Shown: piece after piece, positions 23,819 to 33,753 of the stretch
Layout: every line of letters begins with the position of its first letter
How positions within the stretch are numbered: the first letter of the stretch is position 1
Source: Micrococcales bacterium
Lineage (GTDB): Bacteria; Actinomycetota; Actinomycetes; Actinomycetales; Dermatophilaceae
Direction of reading: 5' to 3'
DNA length: 64,000 bases
Assembly (NCBI GenBank): GCA_021287075.1
Contig: JAJTBD010000003.1
Coordinates: 124,001-188,000, forward strand
Program-made: the position numbers and the translations under genes
Notes under the pieces: model-generated
The model's input: the letters and a program-made list of their open reading frames with translations, nothing else
Told to the model about the DNA's origin: nothing
Databases searched by the model: none

Positions 23819-25374
23819 CGGCCTGCGGCCTCCTTCTCGGTCGTCATGTAGTGCATGAGTCGTTCTTGGGTGGCCTCCTCGCGGGTCACCTCACCGGTGA
23901 TGCGTCCCTGCGAGAGGGCATAGATGCGGTCACAGATGCCGATCAGCTCGGGAAGCTCGGAGGAGATCACCAGCACGCCCTTGCCCTGGTCGGCCAGCGC
24001 GTTGATGTGGGTGTAGATCTCGTACTTGGCGCCCACATCGATGCCGCGGGTCGGCTCGTCGAGGATGAGGACCTCGGGGTCGGTGTACATCCACTTGGCG
24101 AGGACGACCTTCTGCTGGTTGCCGCCCGAGAGGTTGCCGACGACGGCGTCGACCGAGGGCGTCTTGGTGTTCAGCAGCCGACGGAATCGCTCGGCGATGG
24201 AGTACTCCTTCGCCTGGTCGACCACGCCCGACCCCGAGACCTTGCCGAGGGCGGCAGCCGTCGTGTTGTGCTTGATGTCGTCGATGAGGTTGAGCCCGAA
24301 GCGTTTGCGGTCCTCGGAGGCATAGGCCAGCCCTGAGCGGATCGCGTGCTCAACAGTGTCGACTCGCGCCTCTCTTCCATCGAGATAGACCTTGCCGGAG
24401 ATGCCGATGCCCCATGACCGGCCGAACACGCTCATGGCCAGCTCGGTGCGTCCGGCGCCCATCAGACCCGCGATCCCCACGATCTCACCCCGCCGCACGT
24501 GCAGGTTGGCGGAGTCGACCACCACCCGGCCCGGGTCCTGGGGGTGACGGACGGTCCAGTCCTCGATGCGCAGGACCTCCTCGCCGATCGCCGGGGTGCG
24601 CTCTGGAAAGCGGCTGTCGAGGTTACGGCCCACCATCCCCTGGATGATGCGCTGCTCGGTGACCGGGGTGGGGCCGTGCATGTCCATCGTCTCGACCGTG
24701 CGACCGTCACGCAGGATCGTCACCGAGTCGGCGATGGCAGCGATCTCGTTGAGCTTGTGGCTGATGATGATGCAGGTGATGCCCTGGTCGCGCAGGCTAC
24801 GGATCAGGTCGAGCAGGTGAGCACTGTCATCGTCATTGAGGGCGGCGGTCGGCTCGTCGAGGATGAGGAGACGGACCTGCTTGGAGAGCGCCTTGGCGAT
24901 CTCGACCAGCTGCTGCTTGCCCACGCCGATGTGCATCACCTTGGTGTCGGGCGCCTCTTGGAGCCCGACCCGCCGCAACAGCTCGGCGCCTCGCCCGTTG
25001 GTCTCGTGCCAGTCGATGACGCCGCGAGAGGCGCGTTCGTTGCCGAGGAAGATGTTCTCCGCGAGAGAGAGATACGGCGAGAGCGCCAGCTCCTGATGGA
25101 TGATGACGATACCGTCGGCCTCGCTGTCGCGGATCGAGCGGTATCGGCACTCCTTGCCGTCGAAGACGGTCTCACCGTCGCAGGAGCCGTGCGGATAGAC
25201 GCCCGAGAGGACGTTCATCAGGGTGGACTTGCCCGCGCCGTTCTCGCCGCAGATGGCGTGGACCTCCCCCTCGCGCACCGCGAAGGTGACATCGGAGAGT
25301 GCCGTGACGCCGCTGAAGGTCTTGGTGATGCGGCGCATCTCGAGGAGGGGCGTGCCCTCGGGAGTTGGTGCCAT
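23815..25374 (-). CDS. xylG: Sugar ABC transporter ATPase, tandem domains (XylG / GguA type)
   Basis: The 519-residue protein holds two ATPase domains. The first has Walker [11 protein letters not shown]-loop HQELALSP and Walker [13 protein letters not shown]. The second has the degenerate [16 protein letters not shown] in place of Walker A, signature LSGGNQQKV and Walker [13 protein letters not shown]. This arrangement defines the CUT2 sugar importers. Insertions giving more than 500 residues match xylose and multiple-monosaccharide ATPases. It drives import with the downstream permease and upstream binding protein. Confidence 0.9.
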   Translation of the reverse strand: MAPTPEGTPLLEMRRITKTFSGVTALSDVTFAVREGEVHAICGENGAGKSTLMNVLSGVYPHGSCDGETVFDGKECRYRSIRDSEADGIVIIHQELALSPYLSLAENIFLGNERASRGVIDWHETNGRGAELLRRVGLQEAPDTKVMHIGVGKQQLVEIAKALSKQVRLLILDEPTAALNDDDSAHLLDLIRSLRDQGITCIIISHKLNEIAAIADSVTILRDGRTVETMDMHGPTPVTEQRIIQGMVGRNLDSRFPERTPAIGEEVLRIEDWTVRHPQDPGRVVVDSANLHVRRGEIVGIAGLMGAGRTELAMSVFGRSWGIGISGKVYLDGREARVDTVEHAIRSGLAYASEDRKRFGLNLIDDIKHNTTAAALGKVSGSGVVDQAKEYSIAERFRRLLNTKTPSVDAVVGNLSGGNQQKVVLAKWMYTDPEVLILDEPTRGIDVGAKYEIYTHINALADQGKGVLVISSELPELIGICDRIYALSQGRITGEVTREEATQERLMHYMTTEKEAAGR

Positions 25375-25445
25375 GGGAGGAGCCTTTCGCTCGCACCGCC
25401 GGGCCCCGCACCCTCATGGACGGGGCCCGACAGCACTCGGGACGA

Positions 25446-26567
25446 CTACAGGCCGAGGTCGGCCTTGGAGTAGAAGCCCGAGGTCACGAGCGTCGACTCG
25501 ACCTCGTCCTTGGTCACGACGACCGGCTCCAAGAGGTAGGTGGGGACGGCCTTGACCCCGTTGTTGTAGGACGTGGTGTCGTTGACCTGGACCTGCGAGC
25601 CCTTGGCGATCTCATCGACCATCTTGGCGACCTGGTCGCCGAGCTTGCGCGTGTCCTTCCACACCGTCATCGCCTGCTTGCCGGCCAGCATGTTGCGGAC
25701 GTTGGCCTTGTCGGCGTCCTGACCGGTCACGATCGGGTAGTCCGGGCCGGGCTTGTAGCCGGCACCCTCGAGGGCCTGGGCAATGCCGAGGGCCAGCGAG
25801 TCATTAGGCGAGAGAACGACATTGACCTTCTTGCCGCCGGTGTAGAACGAGTTGAGCCGGTTCTGCATCTCGGACTGTGCTGTGTCCGACGACCAGTTGA
25901 GCACGCCGATCTTGGTCCACTGCTGGTTGGTGGCGGGCGCCTTGCCAGACGGGACGGTGATCTGGCCGGACGTGACCAGCGGCGAGATGACATCCCAGGC
26001 GCCGCTGAAGAAGAACTTGGCGTTGTTGTCGTCGGGGGACCCGGCGAATGGCTCGAGGTTGACCTTCTTGTCGCCGATCTTGGACTTGATGAACTCACCC
26101 TGCAACTGGCCGACCTTGTAGTTGTCGAAGGTGGCGTAGTAGTCGACATCGGGGGTGCCGTTGATCAGGCGGTCATACGCGATGACCTTGATTCCCTTGG
26201 CCTTGGCCGCGGCGAGCGCCGGTGCGAGCACCTTGCCGTCGATGGAGGCGACGACCAGGATCTTGGCGCCCTGGTTGGTCATGTTCTGCACCTGGGTGAT
26301 CTGCTGGTCGGGCTTGTTGTCGGCGTACTGCAGCGTGGTCTTATAGCCCGCCTTGTTGAGCAGCTCCTGAAGGTGGCTGCCGTCCTTGTTCCAGCGCTCG
26401 AGCGACTTGGTGGGCATCGCGATCCCGACGAGTGTGTCGGCCGCTGCCGCAGAGCTCGGTGAGCCGCCCGAGGTGGTGTCTGCGCGCTCGGAGCTGCAGG
26501 CCGTGGCGCCCAGGGCGAGGGCGGCGATGATGGCGACGGAACTGGCCGTCCTGATCCGGTGGGTCAT
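25446..26567 (-). CDS. xylF: Sugar-binding lipoprotein (XylF/ChvE type)
   Basis: The 373-residue precursor has a signal peptide with lipobox LGATACSS (cysteine at about 24). A periplasmic-binding-protein fold of the ChvE/XylF group follows: GIAMPTKSLERWNKDG, YADNKPDQQITQVQNM, VIAYDRLINGTPDVDYYATFDN and NDSLALGIAQALEGAG. The MPTKS..RW opening is characteristic of the multiple-monosaccharide binding proteins. Xylose is favoured by the neighbouring xylA and xylB. AAGGAG lies before the ATG, and a ROK-type operator candidate lies about 35 bp upstream. Confidence 0.9.
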   Translation of the reverse strand: MTHRIRTASSVAIIAALALGATACSSERADTTSGGSPSSAAAADTLVGIAMPTKSLERWNKDGSHLQELLNKAGYKTTLQYADNKPDQQITQVQNMTNQGAKILVVASIDGKVLAPALAAAKAKGIKVIAYDRLINGTPDVDYYATFDNYKVGQLQGEFIKSKIGDKKVNLEPFAGSPDDNNAKFFFSGAWDVISPLVTSGQITVPSGKAPATNQQWTKIGVLNWSSDTAQSEMQNRLNSFYTGGKKVNVVLSPNDSLALGIAQALEGAGYKPGPDYPIVTGQDADKANVRNMLAGKQAMTVWKDTRKLGDQVAKMVDEIAKGSQVQVNDTTSYNNGVKAVPTYLLEPVVVTKDEVESTLVTSGFYSKADLGL

Positions 26568-26585
26568 CGTTGACTCCTTGAGATG

Positions 26586-26624
26586 CCTGCAGTGCAGGGC
26601 TTGTTTGTTTCTCTGCGAAACTTA
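26586..26624 (-). promoter_or_regulatory. Candidate XylR (ROK) operator upstream of xylF, with adjoining palindrome
   Basis: TTTGTTTC-N5-GAAACTTA (about 26604-26624) matches the site upstream of xylA in both halves and spacing. This A/T-rich island stands out from the G/C-rich surroundings. A neighbouring palindrome, CCTGCA-G-TGCAGG (26586-26598), lies between it and the start. ROK-type XylR sites in Bacillus have comparable TTTGTTT/AAACAAA halves. Confidence 0.6.
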
Positions 26625-26676
26625 GTGTGCGATGCGGCGCCCGGCAAGTGGGGCCCCGATCTCGGTTGGGCAACGT

Positions 26677-28110
26677 TCAGGCGAGGGAGGCAGCCACCTC
26701 CCTGGCGCGTGTGGCGTATGCCGCGCGCACCCCTGCGGGCTCGTTACCGCTGAAGCGGGTGGTCCCCGGCGCGGCCCAGTGGACCGGCTCATCGATCCCG
26801 GCCACCACGGTCGCCGCCTGGCGGGCGGCTCCCATCGCGACATACTCCCCCGGAGGGGGCACCCGGACATCAGCCGCCAGGATGCCCGGGGCCAGGCGGC
26901 ATACCGCCTCCGAGCGTGCACCGCCACCGACGAGGGTGACCTCCGCTGTGGGCACGCCGAGCGCGCGGATGCCGTCGAGCGCGTCGGCCAGATGGCAGAG
27001 CAAGCCCTCGACGGCGGCGCGGGCGAGGTTGGCACGCGTCAGAGAGACCGGCGTCAGCCCATGGAGGGAGCCGGAGGCACTCGGCAGATTGGGGGTGCGC
27101 TCGCCCTCGAGGTAGGGGACCAGGACCATACCCCCCGCCCCCGGCTCGGCACTCAGCGCCAGACGTGAAAGTTCGTCGTGGTCGACATCGAGGAGGGAGC
27201 GGGCGGCATCCAGCACGCGCGTGGCGTTGAGCGTGCAGGCCAGGGGCAGATAGCGGCCGGTGGCGTCGGCGAAGCCGGCGACGATGCCGGTCGGGTCCGC
27301 GGTTGGCCGCTCCGAGACAGCGGCCACCACCCCGGAGGTGCCCAGCGAGACCGAGACCTCCCCCGGACCCAGGCCAAGTCCCAGGGCCGCGCCCGCGTTG
27401 TCACCACATCCGGGTCCGAGCAGGATGCCGTCTGGCGTGCGGGCGACGGCCTCGAAGGGCGACGCGACCCGAGGGAGGCGGATCCCGTCGACGTCATCTC
27501 GCCGAAGGGCCAGCGCCAGCAGGTCGCGGCGGTAGTCACCGGTGGATGGGTCCCAGTAGCTCGTGCCGGAGACATCCGACCGGTCCGTGACCAGGTCGGC
27601 GATATCGCTCGAACCACTCAGTCGCCACGTGAGCCAGTCGTGGGGCAGCGCGATGGCTGCGACGCGGGCGGCATTCGCGGGCTCCGCATCGGCGAGCCAG
27701 CGGAGTTTGGTGGCGGTGAAGGAGGCCACCGGGACGGAGCCTGTCGCATCGACCCAGGCCTGCGCTCCGAGCACCCCCTCCCGCGCCGCCAGCTCCGCGA
27801 TGAGCTGCTCGGCAGCCCCGGCCGACCGGGTGTCGTTCCACAGCAGCGCGGGCCGCACGGTCTGGCCTGCCGAGTCGAGGCAGACCATGCCGTGCTGCTG
27901 CCCGCCGACGGCCACGGCCTCGACATCGGTGAGACCACCGGCCTGGGCGATCGCCCGCTGCAGCGCAACCCACCACGCCTGCGGGTCGACCTCGCTCCCG
28001 GCGGGGTGCGGCGCGGAGCCCGCGCGCACGAGGGCCCCGCTCTCGGCATCGACGATGACGACCTTGCACGACTGGGTCGAGCTGTCGATGCCGGCGACGA
28101 GCGGTGCCAC
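26677..28110 (-). CDS. xylB: Xylulokinase
   Basis: The 477-residue FGGY kinase begins with the phosphate-1 motif [15 protein letters not shown]. The substrate segment [12 protein letters not shown] and WNDTRS follow, and later the second ATP-domain glycine-rich loop [16 protein letters not shown] and the [12 protein letters not shown] segment close the fold. It phosphorylates xylulose to xylulose 5-phosphate for the pentose phosphate pathway. It follows xylA by 3 bp, so the two are one operon under the divergent xylR. The xylF operator candidate lies beyond its 3' end. Confidence 0.93.
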   Translation of the reverse strand: MAPLVAGIDSSTQSCKVVIVDAESGALVRAGSAPHPAGSEVDPQAWWVALQRAIAQAGGLTDVEAVAVGGQQHGMVCLDSAGQTVRPALLWNDTRSAGAAEQLIAELAAREGVLGAQAWVDATGSVPVASFTATKLRWLADAEPANAARVAAIALPHDWLTWRLSGSSDIADLVTDRSDVSGTSYWDPSTGDYRRDLLALALRRDDVDGIRLPRVASPFEAVARTPDGILLGPGCGDNAGAALGLGLGPGEVSVSLGTSGVVAAVSERPTADPTGIVAGFADATGRYLPLACTLNATRVLDAARSLLDVDHDELSRLALSAEPGAGGMVLVPYLEGERTPNLPSASGSLHGLTPVSLTRANLARAAVEGLLCHLADALDGIRALGVPTAEVTLVGGGARSEAVCRLAPGILAADVRVPPPGEYVAMGAARQAATVVAGIDEPVHWAAPGTTRFSGNEPAGVRAAYATRAREVAASLA

Positions 28111-28113
28111 CAG

Positions 28114-29292
28114 TCAGCCGATCAGATGCTCGAGAGCCAGCTGGTGGAGCTGGACGAAGCCGAAGTCGCGCTGGCCGGCCTGCTCGGGGTCGAAGCCGTC
28201 GTCGGCCGCGAGGAAGTCGGCGATCGACTCCCCCTCGGCGAGGGTCGGCTCGGCGAGCTCATAGACACCCGAGTAGCGCAGCGCCTCCTGCACGCGCTCG
28301 TCTGCCCTAAAGGCCTTCGCCTTCTCGGCCAGCATGAGGTAGGTGGCCATATTGGCGCGCGCAGAGGCCCACACACCCTCCATGTGCTCGGTGCGCGAAG
28401 GCTTGTAGTCGAAGTGGCGCGGCCCGTCATAGCGCGGCGCGTCAGGGGACGCCGGGAAGCCGTTCTCGATCAGGTCGACGGTGAAGAAGGCAGAGAGGAG
28501 GTTGCCGTGTCCGAAGACGAGGTCCTGGTCGTACTTCAGCCCGCTCTGGCCGTTGAGGTCGATGTGAAAGAGCTTGCCGCAGTGCAGCGCCTGGGCCAGC
28601 GCGTGCGTGTAGTTGAGATTGGCCATCTGCTCGTGGCCGGTCTCGGGGTTCAGGCCCACGATGTCACCGTGCTCCAGCTCCGCGATCAGGGCGAGGGCGT
28701 GCCCCAGGGTGGGCAGGAAGATGTCACCGCGCGGCTCGTTGGGCTTTGGCTCCAGGCCGATCCGAAGGTCATAGCCCTGGGACTTGATGTAGGCCGCGAC
28801 GGTGTCCAGCCCCTCCTTGTAGCGCGACATGGCGGCGTGCAGGTCCTTGGAGGAGTCGTACTCGGTCCCCTCGCGACCACCCCACATGACGAAGGTGCTG
28901 GCACCCATCTCGGCGGCCAGGTCGACATTGCGCAGCACCTTGCGCAGGCCGAACCGGCGCACGCCGCGATCGTTGGAGGTCAGGCCGCCGTCCTTGAAGA
29001 CGGGGTGGGTGAAGGTGTTGGTCGTGACCATCTCGATCACCAGACCGGCCTTGTCGACGGCGTCCTTGAGCTGGCGGATGATGCGCGAGCGGGTGGCGTC
29101 ATCGGCGTCGAAGGGGAAGACGTCGTTGTCGTGGAAGGTGATTCCCCAGGCGCCGAGCTCGGCGAGCTTGTCCGAGTACTCCCACGGGTCGAGGGCCGGT
29201 CGGCTCGCCGCACCGAAGGGGTCCACGCCGGTCCAGCCGACCGTCCAGAGGCCGAACGAGAACCTGTCGTCTTTGGTGGGCTGACGAACCAT
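28114..29292 (-). CDS. xylA: Xylose isomerase (actinobacterial class I)
   Basis: The 392-residue protein closely resembles Streptomyces-type xylose isomerases in length and sequence. [10 protein letters not shown] opens it. His54 lies in [13 protein letters not shown], and [12 protein letters not shown] follows. The metal-binding region [13 protein letters not shown] and the second site [21 protein letters not shown] come next. It converts xylose to xylulose. A purine-rich GGAG sequence precedes the ATG, and a ROK operator candidate lies 20-45 bp upstream, overlapping the promoter region shared with divergent xylR. Confidence 0.95.
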   Translation of the reverse strand: MVRQPTKDDRFSFGLWTVGWTGVDPFGAASRPALDPWEYSDKLAELGAWGITFHDNDVFPFDADDATRSRIIRQLKDAVDKAGLVIEMVTTNTFTHPVFKDGGLTSNDRGVRRFGLRKVLRNVDLAAEMGASTFVMWGGREGTEYDSSKDLHAAMSRYKEGLDTVAAYIKSQGYDLRIGLEPKPNEPRGDIFLPTLGHALALIAELEHGDIVGLNPETGHEQMANLNYTHALAQALHCGKLFHIDLNGQSGLKYDQDLVFGHGNLLSAFFTVDLIENGFPASPDAPRYDGPRHFDYKPSRTEHMEGVWASARANMATYLMLAEKAKAFRADERVQEALRYSGVYELAEPTLAEGESIADFLAADDGFDPEQAGQRDFGFVQLHQLALEHLIG

Positions 29293-29310
29293 GACCGCTC
29301 CTTTGCGAGT

Positions 29311-29354
29311 TGTTTTGTTTCATCACAAAACTTATAACCCATCTCCAGTAGAGT
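29311..29354. promoter_or_regulatory. xylA-xylR divergent control region: ROK operator candidate and leaderless xylR -10
   Basis: TTTGTTTC-N5-AAAACTTA (29314-29334) repeats the sequence and spacing of the site before xylF. TAGAGT (29349-29354) ends 6 nt before the xylR GTG at 29361, with no RBS, so xylR is probably leaderless. Binding here would control xylA and xylR together. Confidence 0.6.
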
Positions 29355-29360
29355 CAATGG

Positions 29361-30590
29361 GTGGACACCACCACCTCCGTGCGCCGGCCCCATCGCGCCC
29401 TCGAGTCCTCGGCGACCCAGTCGACGGTGCGCGAGAGCAACCTTGCCCTGGTGGCTCGAACCCTCTTTGACTCGCCGGAGCCCCTCTCCCGTGCCGACAT
29501 CGCTGCGGCCACGACCCTCACCCGCGCCACCGTCTCGCGACTCGTCGACGACCTGCTGCTCGGCGGCATCGTGGTGGAGCGGGAGAAGACTGCCGGGACC
29601 CCGGGGCGCCCGGCCACCCCCGTCGTGCCCCACAACCGGCTGTGCGCCCTGGGCATGCAGGTCAACGCCGGCTTCACGATCGTGCGCCTCATCGGGCTCG
29701 ACGGCGCCCTGATCGCGGAGTCAGCGACCACCGGCGACCTCGTCGGCTCCGATCCGGCCACGGTGCTCAGGGAGCTGGGCCGCACCGCCCGCCGACTTCT
29801 CGAGGGCCATCTGCAGACCCGTCGTCTGGTCGGGGCTGGACTCGCCCTGCCCGGCCTCGTGCGCTCCGGCAGCGGCCTGCTGCTGCGGGCGCCCAACCTT
29901 GGGTGGACCGAACTCGCACCGGCCGAGCTGATGGCGGCACCGGACCTGACCGCGGGCCTGCTGGTCGGCAACGAGGCCGACCTCGCTGCCGTGAGCATCG
30001 CCTACCCCACGCCCGGTCGACAGGGCCCGCAACGGGACTTCATCTATCTCTCGGGGGAGATCGGCATCGGCGGCGCGGCGGTGCTCGACGGCCGCGTCAT
30101 GGCCGGGCGGCACGGGTGGGCGGGTGAGATCGGACATGTCTGTGTCGACCCGGACGGCCCGCCATGCCCGTGCGGGTCCCGCGGATGCCTCGAGCGGTTC
30201 GCTGGCAGCCGCGTGCTCATGCGCGCGGCCGGACTGGAGCCCGACGCCCCAGTCAGCGAGCTCATCGAGGCGATCGAAGATGGCTCCACGGCAGCGCGCG
30301 CCGCCGTGGATGCGGCAGCGGCCGCACTCGAGACCGCGCTCGTCAGCACGATCAACCTGCTCGATATCCCCGAGGTCGTCCTAGGCGGCCACCTCGGGCG
30401 ACTGGGTCGCTATCTGCTGCCCCGCGTCCAGGCGGCCGTACGGGGACGAGCCATCGCCGGCCGCTTCGACGGTCCCGTCGTCTCGGTCGACCAGCACGTC
30501 ACGACCGATGACGCCGCACCGGCCGCCACCGGCGCCGCGGTCGCCGTGCTCAACCAGGTGATCGACAACCCTGCCGCCTGGCTCGGCTGA
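29361..30590 (+). CDS. xylR: ROK family transcriptional repressor, xylose type
   Basis: The 409-residue protein has an N-terminal winged helix (LSRADIAAATTLTRATVSRLVDDLL, about residues 36-60). A ROK sugar-kinase-like domain follows, with the zinc motif CPCGSRGCLERFAG near residue 270 and the GEIGIGGAAVLDG nucleotide-fold segment. The helix-turn-helix plus ROK layout is that of XylR/NagC repressors, which release DNA on sugar binding. Divergence from xylAB and two shared operator candidates support xylose control. GTG start set by leaderless spacing. Confidence 0.9.
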   Translation: MDTTTSVRRPHRALESSATQSTVRESNLALVARTLFDSPEPLSRADIAAATTLTRATVSRLVDDLLLGGIVVEREKTAGTPGRPATPVVPHNRLCALGMQVNAGFTIVRLIGLDGALIAESATTGDLVGSDPATVLRELGRTARRLLEGHLQTRRLVGAGLALPGLVRSGSGLLLRAPNLGWTELAPAELMAAPDLTAGLLVGNEADLAAVSIAYPTPGRQGPQRDFIYLSGEIGIGGAAVLDGRVMAGRHGWAGEIGHVCVDPDGPPCPCGSRGCLERFAGSRVLMRAAGLEPDAPVSELIEAIEDGSTAARAAVDAAAAALETALVSTINLLDIPEVVLGGHLGRLGRYLLPRVQAAVRGRAIAGRFDGPVVSVDQHVTTDDAAPAATGAAVAVLNQVIDNPAAWLG

Positions 30591-30612
30591 CCGGTCGCCC
30601 TGCCTGTGCGGC

Positions 30613-31788
30613 CTACTGCGCGCGCAGGCCGGGGCTGGGGCGATAGCGCCCGCCGGGAAAGGCCGCATCGAGCGCCTCCAGCTGCGCTGCGACGTGGTCC
30701 AAGCCGAGCTCGCGGCCCTTGGCGATCGGGCCCCACGGGTAGCCGGTCCCCAGCTGCATCGCGGTGTCGACGTCCTCGGCACTGGCCTCGCCCCGATGGA
30801 CCACGTCGACCGCCTCGTTGACGAGCATCGCGACGGTGCGGGCCACCGGGTCGGTCTCGACGGGGCCGCCGACGAGCCGACCCAGCAGTGCCCGGTCCGG
30901 CTGGGGGGCCGCGCGGGTTCCGTCCGCGGCATACCGATAGATGCCCTCTCCACTCTTGCGGCCGAGCCTGCCCGACGCCACGAGATCCTGCTGGAGGCGG
31001 GTCGGCGCATAGCGCTCGTCGCGACCCGTCTGCTCCCACACAGAGGTGCCCACCGCGAGGTTGACGTCCTGGCCGATGAGGTCGGTCAGCGCGAGCGGGC
31101 CGATCCGGAAGCCCGCATCGACGAGGGCGGCATCGAGCGTGGCCGCGTCGGCGACCCCGGCCTCGAGCATCCGCTGGGCCTCGCCATAGAAGGGCCGGGC
31201 GACCCGGTTGACGATGAAGCCCGGGGTCGAGGCGCAGCGCACCGGGGTCTTGCCCCACGAGCGCATCAGGTGCTCGGCGACGACCAGGGTCGTGGCGCCC
31301 GTCTGCTCGCCACGCACCACCTCGACCAGCCGCATCACCGGTGCCGGGTTGAAGAAGTGCAGGCCGAGGAAGCGCTCCGGGTGGGGCACGGAGGCCGCGA
31401 TGTCGGTGATCGACAGGCTCGAGGTGTTGGTCGCCAGGATGGCGTCCTCCGGCTGGGTCGGAGCGAGCCGGCCGAAGAGCTCCTGCTTGACGGCCAGGTC
31501 CTCCACGACCGCCTCGATCACCAGACCACACGGGGGCAGCGACTCGATGGCGTCCACCGCCCGGATCCGGCCGGCGGCGCTGCTGGCCTGGGCCGCGGTC
31601 AGCTTGCCCTTGTGGGCCAGCCGCTCGAGCGTCTCGACCAGCCGGCTGCGGGCCGACTCGGCGGCCCCGTCAACGGCGTCGACCAAGACGGTCTCGTGGC
31701 CGGCGACCGCCGCCGCCTGGGCAATGCCGGAGCCCATGGCACCGGCCCCGATCACGCCAACGACCTGCGAGTTTCCCATGGGAGTCAT
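30613..31788 (-). CDS. 3-hydroxyacyl-CoA dehydrogenase family protein
   Basis: The 391-residue protein starts with the NAD-binding VVGVIGAGAMGSGIAQAAAVAGHETVLVD. The 3HCDH features follow: SSLSITDIA, HFFNPAPVMRLVEVV (catalytic histidine) and KTPVRCASTPGFIVNR. It has two copies of the C-terminal 3HCDH domain (about 186-280 and 300-385), longer than the approximately 285-residue butyryl type. It oxidises 3-hydroxyacyl-CoA in fatty-acid or phenylacetate breakdown. No pathway partner lies next to it. Two in-frame ATGs (31788, 31779) are possible, and no strong RBS decides between them. Confidence 0.88.
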   Translation of the reverse strand: MTPMGNSQVVGVIGAGAMGSGIAQAAAVAGHETVLVDAVDGAAESARSRLVETLERLAHKGKLTAAQASSAAGRIRAVDAIESLPPCGLVIEAVVEDLAVKQELFGRLAPTQPEDAILATNTSSLSITDIAASVPHPERFLGLHFFNPAPVMRLVEVVRGEQTGATTLVVAEHLMRSWGKTPVRCASTPGFIVNRVARPFYGEAQRMLEAGVADAATLDAALVDAGFRIGPLALTDLIGQDVNLAVGTSVWEQTGRDERYAPTRLQQDLVASGRLGRKSGEGIYRYAADGTRAAPQPDRALLGRLVGGPVETDPVARTVAMLVNEAVDVVHRGEASAEDVDTAMQLGTGYPWGPIAKGRELGLDHVAAQLEALDAAFPGGRYRPSPGLRAQ

Positions 31789-31910
31789 GTGTCCATCGTG
31801 GCAGGCGCGCCCGGGTGGCGCCGACCTCAGGTGAGCGCGGTATGCCGCGCGCTCGGGTACCGCTGCGACCTACTCTCCAGTAGCCTGCTGCGGACCCGAG
31901 AAGGAGTGGC

Positions 31911-33566
31911 ATGGCTGGCAAGTACCAGAGGCAGCGCGAGCGACCCGCATGGCTGGGCAAGGCCCTCCTCGCGGCGGCCGTGATCGCGGCCTTCGTGCTG
32001 GGCATCGCGGTGACCAAGATCGGCTCCTCCGGCACCGACGGGGCGGCGGGCGACTCGTCCGGCAAGAGCGGGTGCACCGAGCGCCCCTTGGTGATCGTGC
32101 GCGCCGCAGAGGAGATCGCCCCGGTCGTGCGGGCGGCCGGTGACCGGGTCGCCAAGCGCGGCATCTGCGGCGAGATCTCGGTCCAGGGTGGCTCCAGCTC
32201 CGACGCCGCGCGGGAAATCGCCCAGGGCTTCCTCCCCGACGTCTGGATCCCCGACTCCTCCACGTGGACCGACCGGGCCAACGCCGGCACCTCCAAAGAG
32301 AAGTGGGGCGATGGCCCCTCGCTGGCCACCACCCCGGTCATGGTCGCGGCCAGCCCCGGTGTCGTCGCCAAGAACGCCCAGCGCCCCTCCTGGCCGGCCT
32401 TGCTCGGCGGCAGCCAGTCCATCCGCATGGCCGACCCGGAGCGCGACGCCGCGAGCCGGCTCGCGCTCTTCGCCGCCACGTCCGCCCGGGGCCAGAGCAC
32501 GGTCGACCAGCTCAAGGCAGGCGCCGGCGCCATCTTCCTCTCCCGCTCCGAGGCCCACGGGCAGCTCGCGCTGCTGACCAACTACGCCGCGGACCCGGCC
32601 AAGAGCCCACCGTTCCCCGCCTCCGAGCAGGCCATCGCGGCATACAACAAGGCCCACAGCGACAAGAGCCTCGGCGGCTTCGTGCCGATGGGCGGCACCA
32701 CCGCCCTGGACTACCCGTGGATCGCCGCCTCCCATCTGAGCCCCGAGGCCAGCGCCGTCGCCCGCGCCGTCCAGGCCGAGCTGGCCAGCGACGCCACCGC
32801 CACCGAGCTCAAGGCCGCCGGCTTCCGCCGGGAGCCCACCGACCCCGGTCCCACCTTCGCCGGCAGCAGCGGCGGACCCTTCACCGCCCTGACCGAGCTC
32901 AAACCCTCGGCCCGCACGGCCGCGATCACCCAGTGGCAGTCGGTCAAGAAGGACATGCGGATGCTGGCCGTCATCGACGTCTCCGGCTCCATGAAACAGC
33001 CCGTCAACGCCACGACCACACGCATGCAGGTCGCGCAGGGCGCAGCGAGCACCGCGCTGAAGATCCTCCCGGCCGGCTCCCAGATCGGCGGCTGGGCCTT
33101 CTCGACAGACAAGGCCGGGCCCGGCAAGGACTGGCGCGAGATGGTGCCGGTGCGCCAGCTCGACGCCCCGGTGGCCGGGGGCACCCAGCGCGACGCGCTC
33201 CTCAAGGCCGTGGGCAGCATGCCCGGCCTCATCGGCGGCGACACCGGCCTCTACGACACCACCCTGGCCGCCTGGCGATACATGCACAGCAGCTACGACC
33301 CCAACTACATCAACTCCGTCGTCATCCTCACCGACGGCAAGAACGACGACCCCAGGGGCGGGGTCAGCCTCGCCAAGCTGCTCGAGACGATCAGGAAAGA
33401 GGGCGACGCCGAGCGCCCCGTCAAGGTCATCACGATCGGCATCGGCGAGAACACCGACCCCGCCGCCGCGGCCGCCGTGGCCAAGGCCACGGGCGGTTCC
33501 TCCTTCGTGGCCAAGAACGCCGCGGACATCCAGAAGGTCTTCGTCGAGGCGCTGCTCCTGCGCTGA
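31911..33566 (+). CDS. Membrane-anchored substrate-binding and von Willebrand A domain fusion protein
   Basis: The 551-residue protein has an N-terminal positively charged stretch and one membrane helix (about residues 15-37). A periplasmic-binding-like domain follows at about 50-320: PLVIVRAAEEIAPVVRAAGDRV, DVWIPDSSTW and RMADPERDAASRLAL, resembling molybdate-type binding proteins. The last 200 residues are a VWA domain with the MIDAS motif DVSGSMKQP, threonine in GGDTGLYDTT and a later aspartate in ILTDGKND. It is probably a surface protein that binds a ligand and a partner through metal. AAGGAG lies upstream. Function unknown. Confidence 0.8.
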   Translation: MAGKYQRQRERPAWLGKALLAAAVIAAFVLGIAVTKIGSSGTDGAAGDSSGKSGCTERPLVIVRAAEEIAPVVRAAGDRVAKRGICGEISVQGGSSSDAAREIAQGFLPDVWIPDSSTWTDRANAGTSKEKWGDGPSLATTPVMVAASPGVVAKNAQRPSWPALLGGSQSIRMADPERDAASRLALFAATSARGQSTVDQLKAGAGAIFLSRSEAHGQLALLTNYAADPAKSPPFPASEQAIAAYNKAHSDKSLGGFVPMGGTTALDYPWIAASHLSPEASAVARAVQAELASDATATELKAAGFRREPTDPGPTFAGSSGGPFTALTELKPSARTAAITQWQSVKKDMRMLAVIDVSGSMKQPVNATTTRMQVAQGAASTALKILPAGSQIGGWAFSTDKAGPGKDWREMVPVRQLDAPVAGGTQRDALLKAVGSMPGLIGGDTGLYDTTLAAWRYMHSSYDPNYINSVVILTDGKNDDPRGGVSLAKLLETIRKEGDAERPVKVITIGIGENTDPAAAAAVAKATGGSSFVAKNAADIQKVFVEALLLR

Positions 33567-33577
33567 GCGAGCCGAGA

Positions 33578-33614
33578 GGGGTATGCCGGGTGGCACGTGC
33601 ACGCGGCATACCCC
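33578..33614. terminator. Motif-paired hairpin after the VWA gene
   Basis: GGGGTATGCCG (33578-33588) pairs with CGGCATACCCC (33604-33614). It begins 11 bp after the VWA stop and precedes the cyd promoter, so it probably terminates transcription. It is another paired copy of the window-wide motif. Confidence 0.6.
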
Positions 33615-33685
33615 CGGGCCCGCGGGTCCACCAAAAGGGTGACTGAGGGCACAGTCACGATCGGGTGAAGCCGGCAAATCCTCTT

Positions 33686-33703
33686 TACTACCGCTCGTAG
33701 TAT
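33686..33703 (+). promoter_or_regulatory. Candidate BlaI-type operator overlapping the cydA -10 box
   Basis: TACTAC-CGCTC-GTAGTA is a perfect 6-bp dyad with 5-nt spacing (33686-33702). TAGTAT (33698-33703) overlaps it and reads as a -10 box. The dyad resembles the TAC/GTA-type dyads bound by BlaI/MecI-family repressors, and a gene for such a repressor ends the cyd operon. Confidence 0.55.
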
Positions 33704-33753
33704 CGGGATGCCTGTTATGCCCTCTTCGACCATGTCCTCAGGGAGCTGATCCG

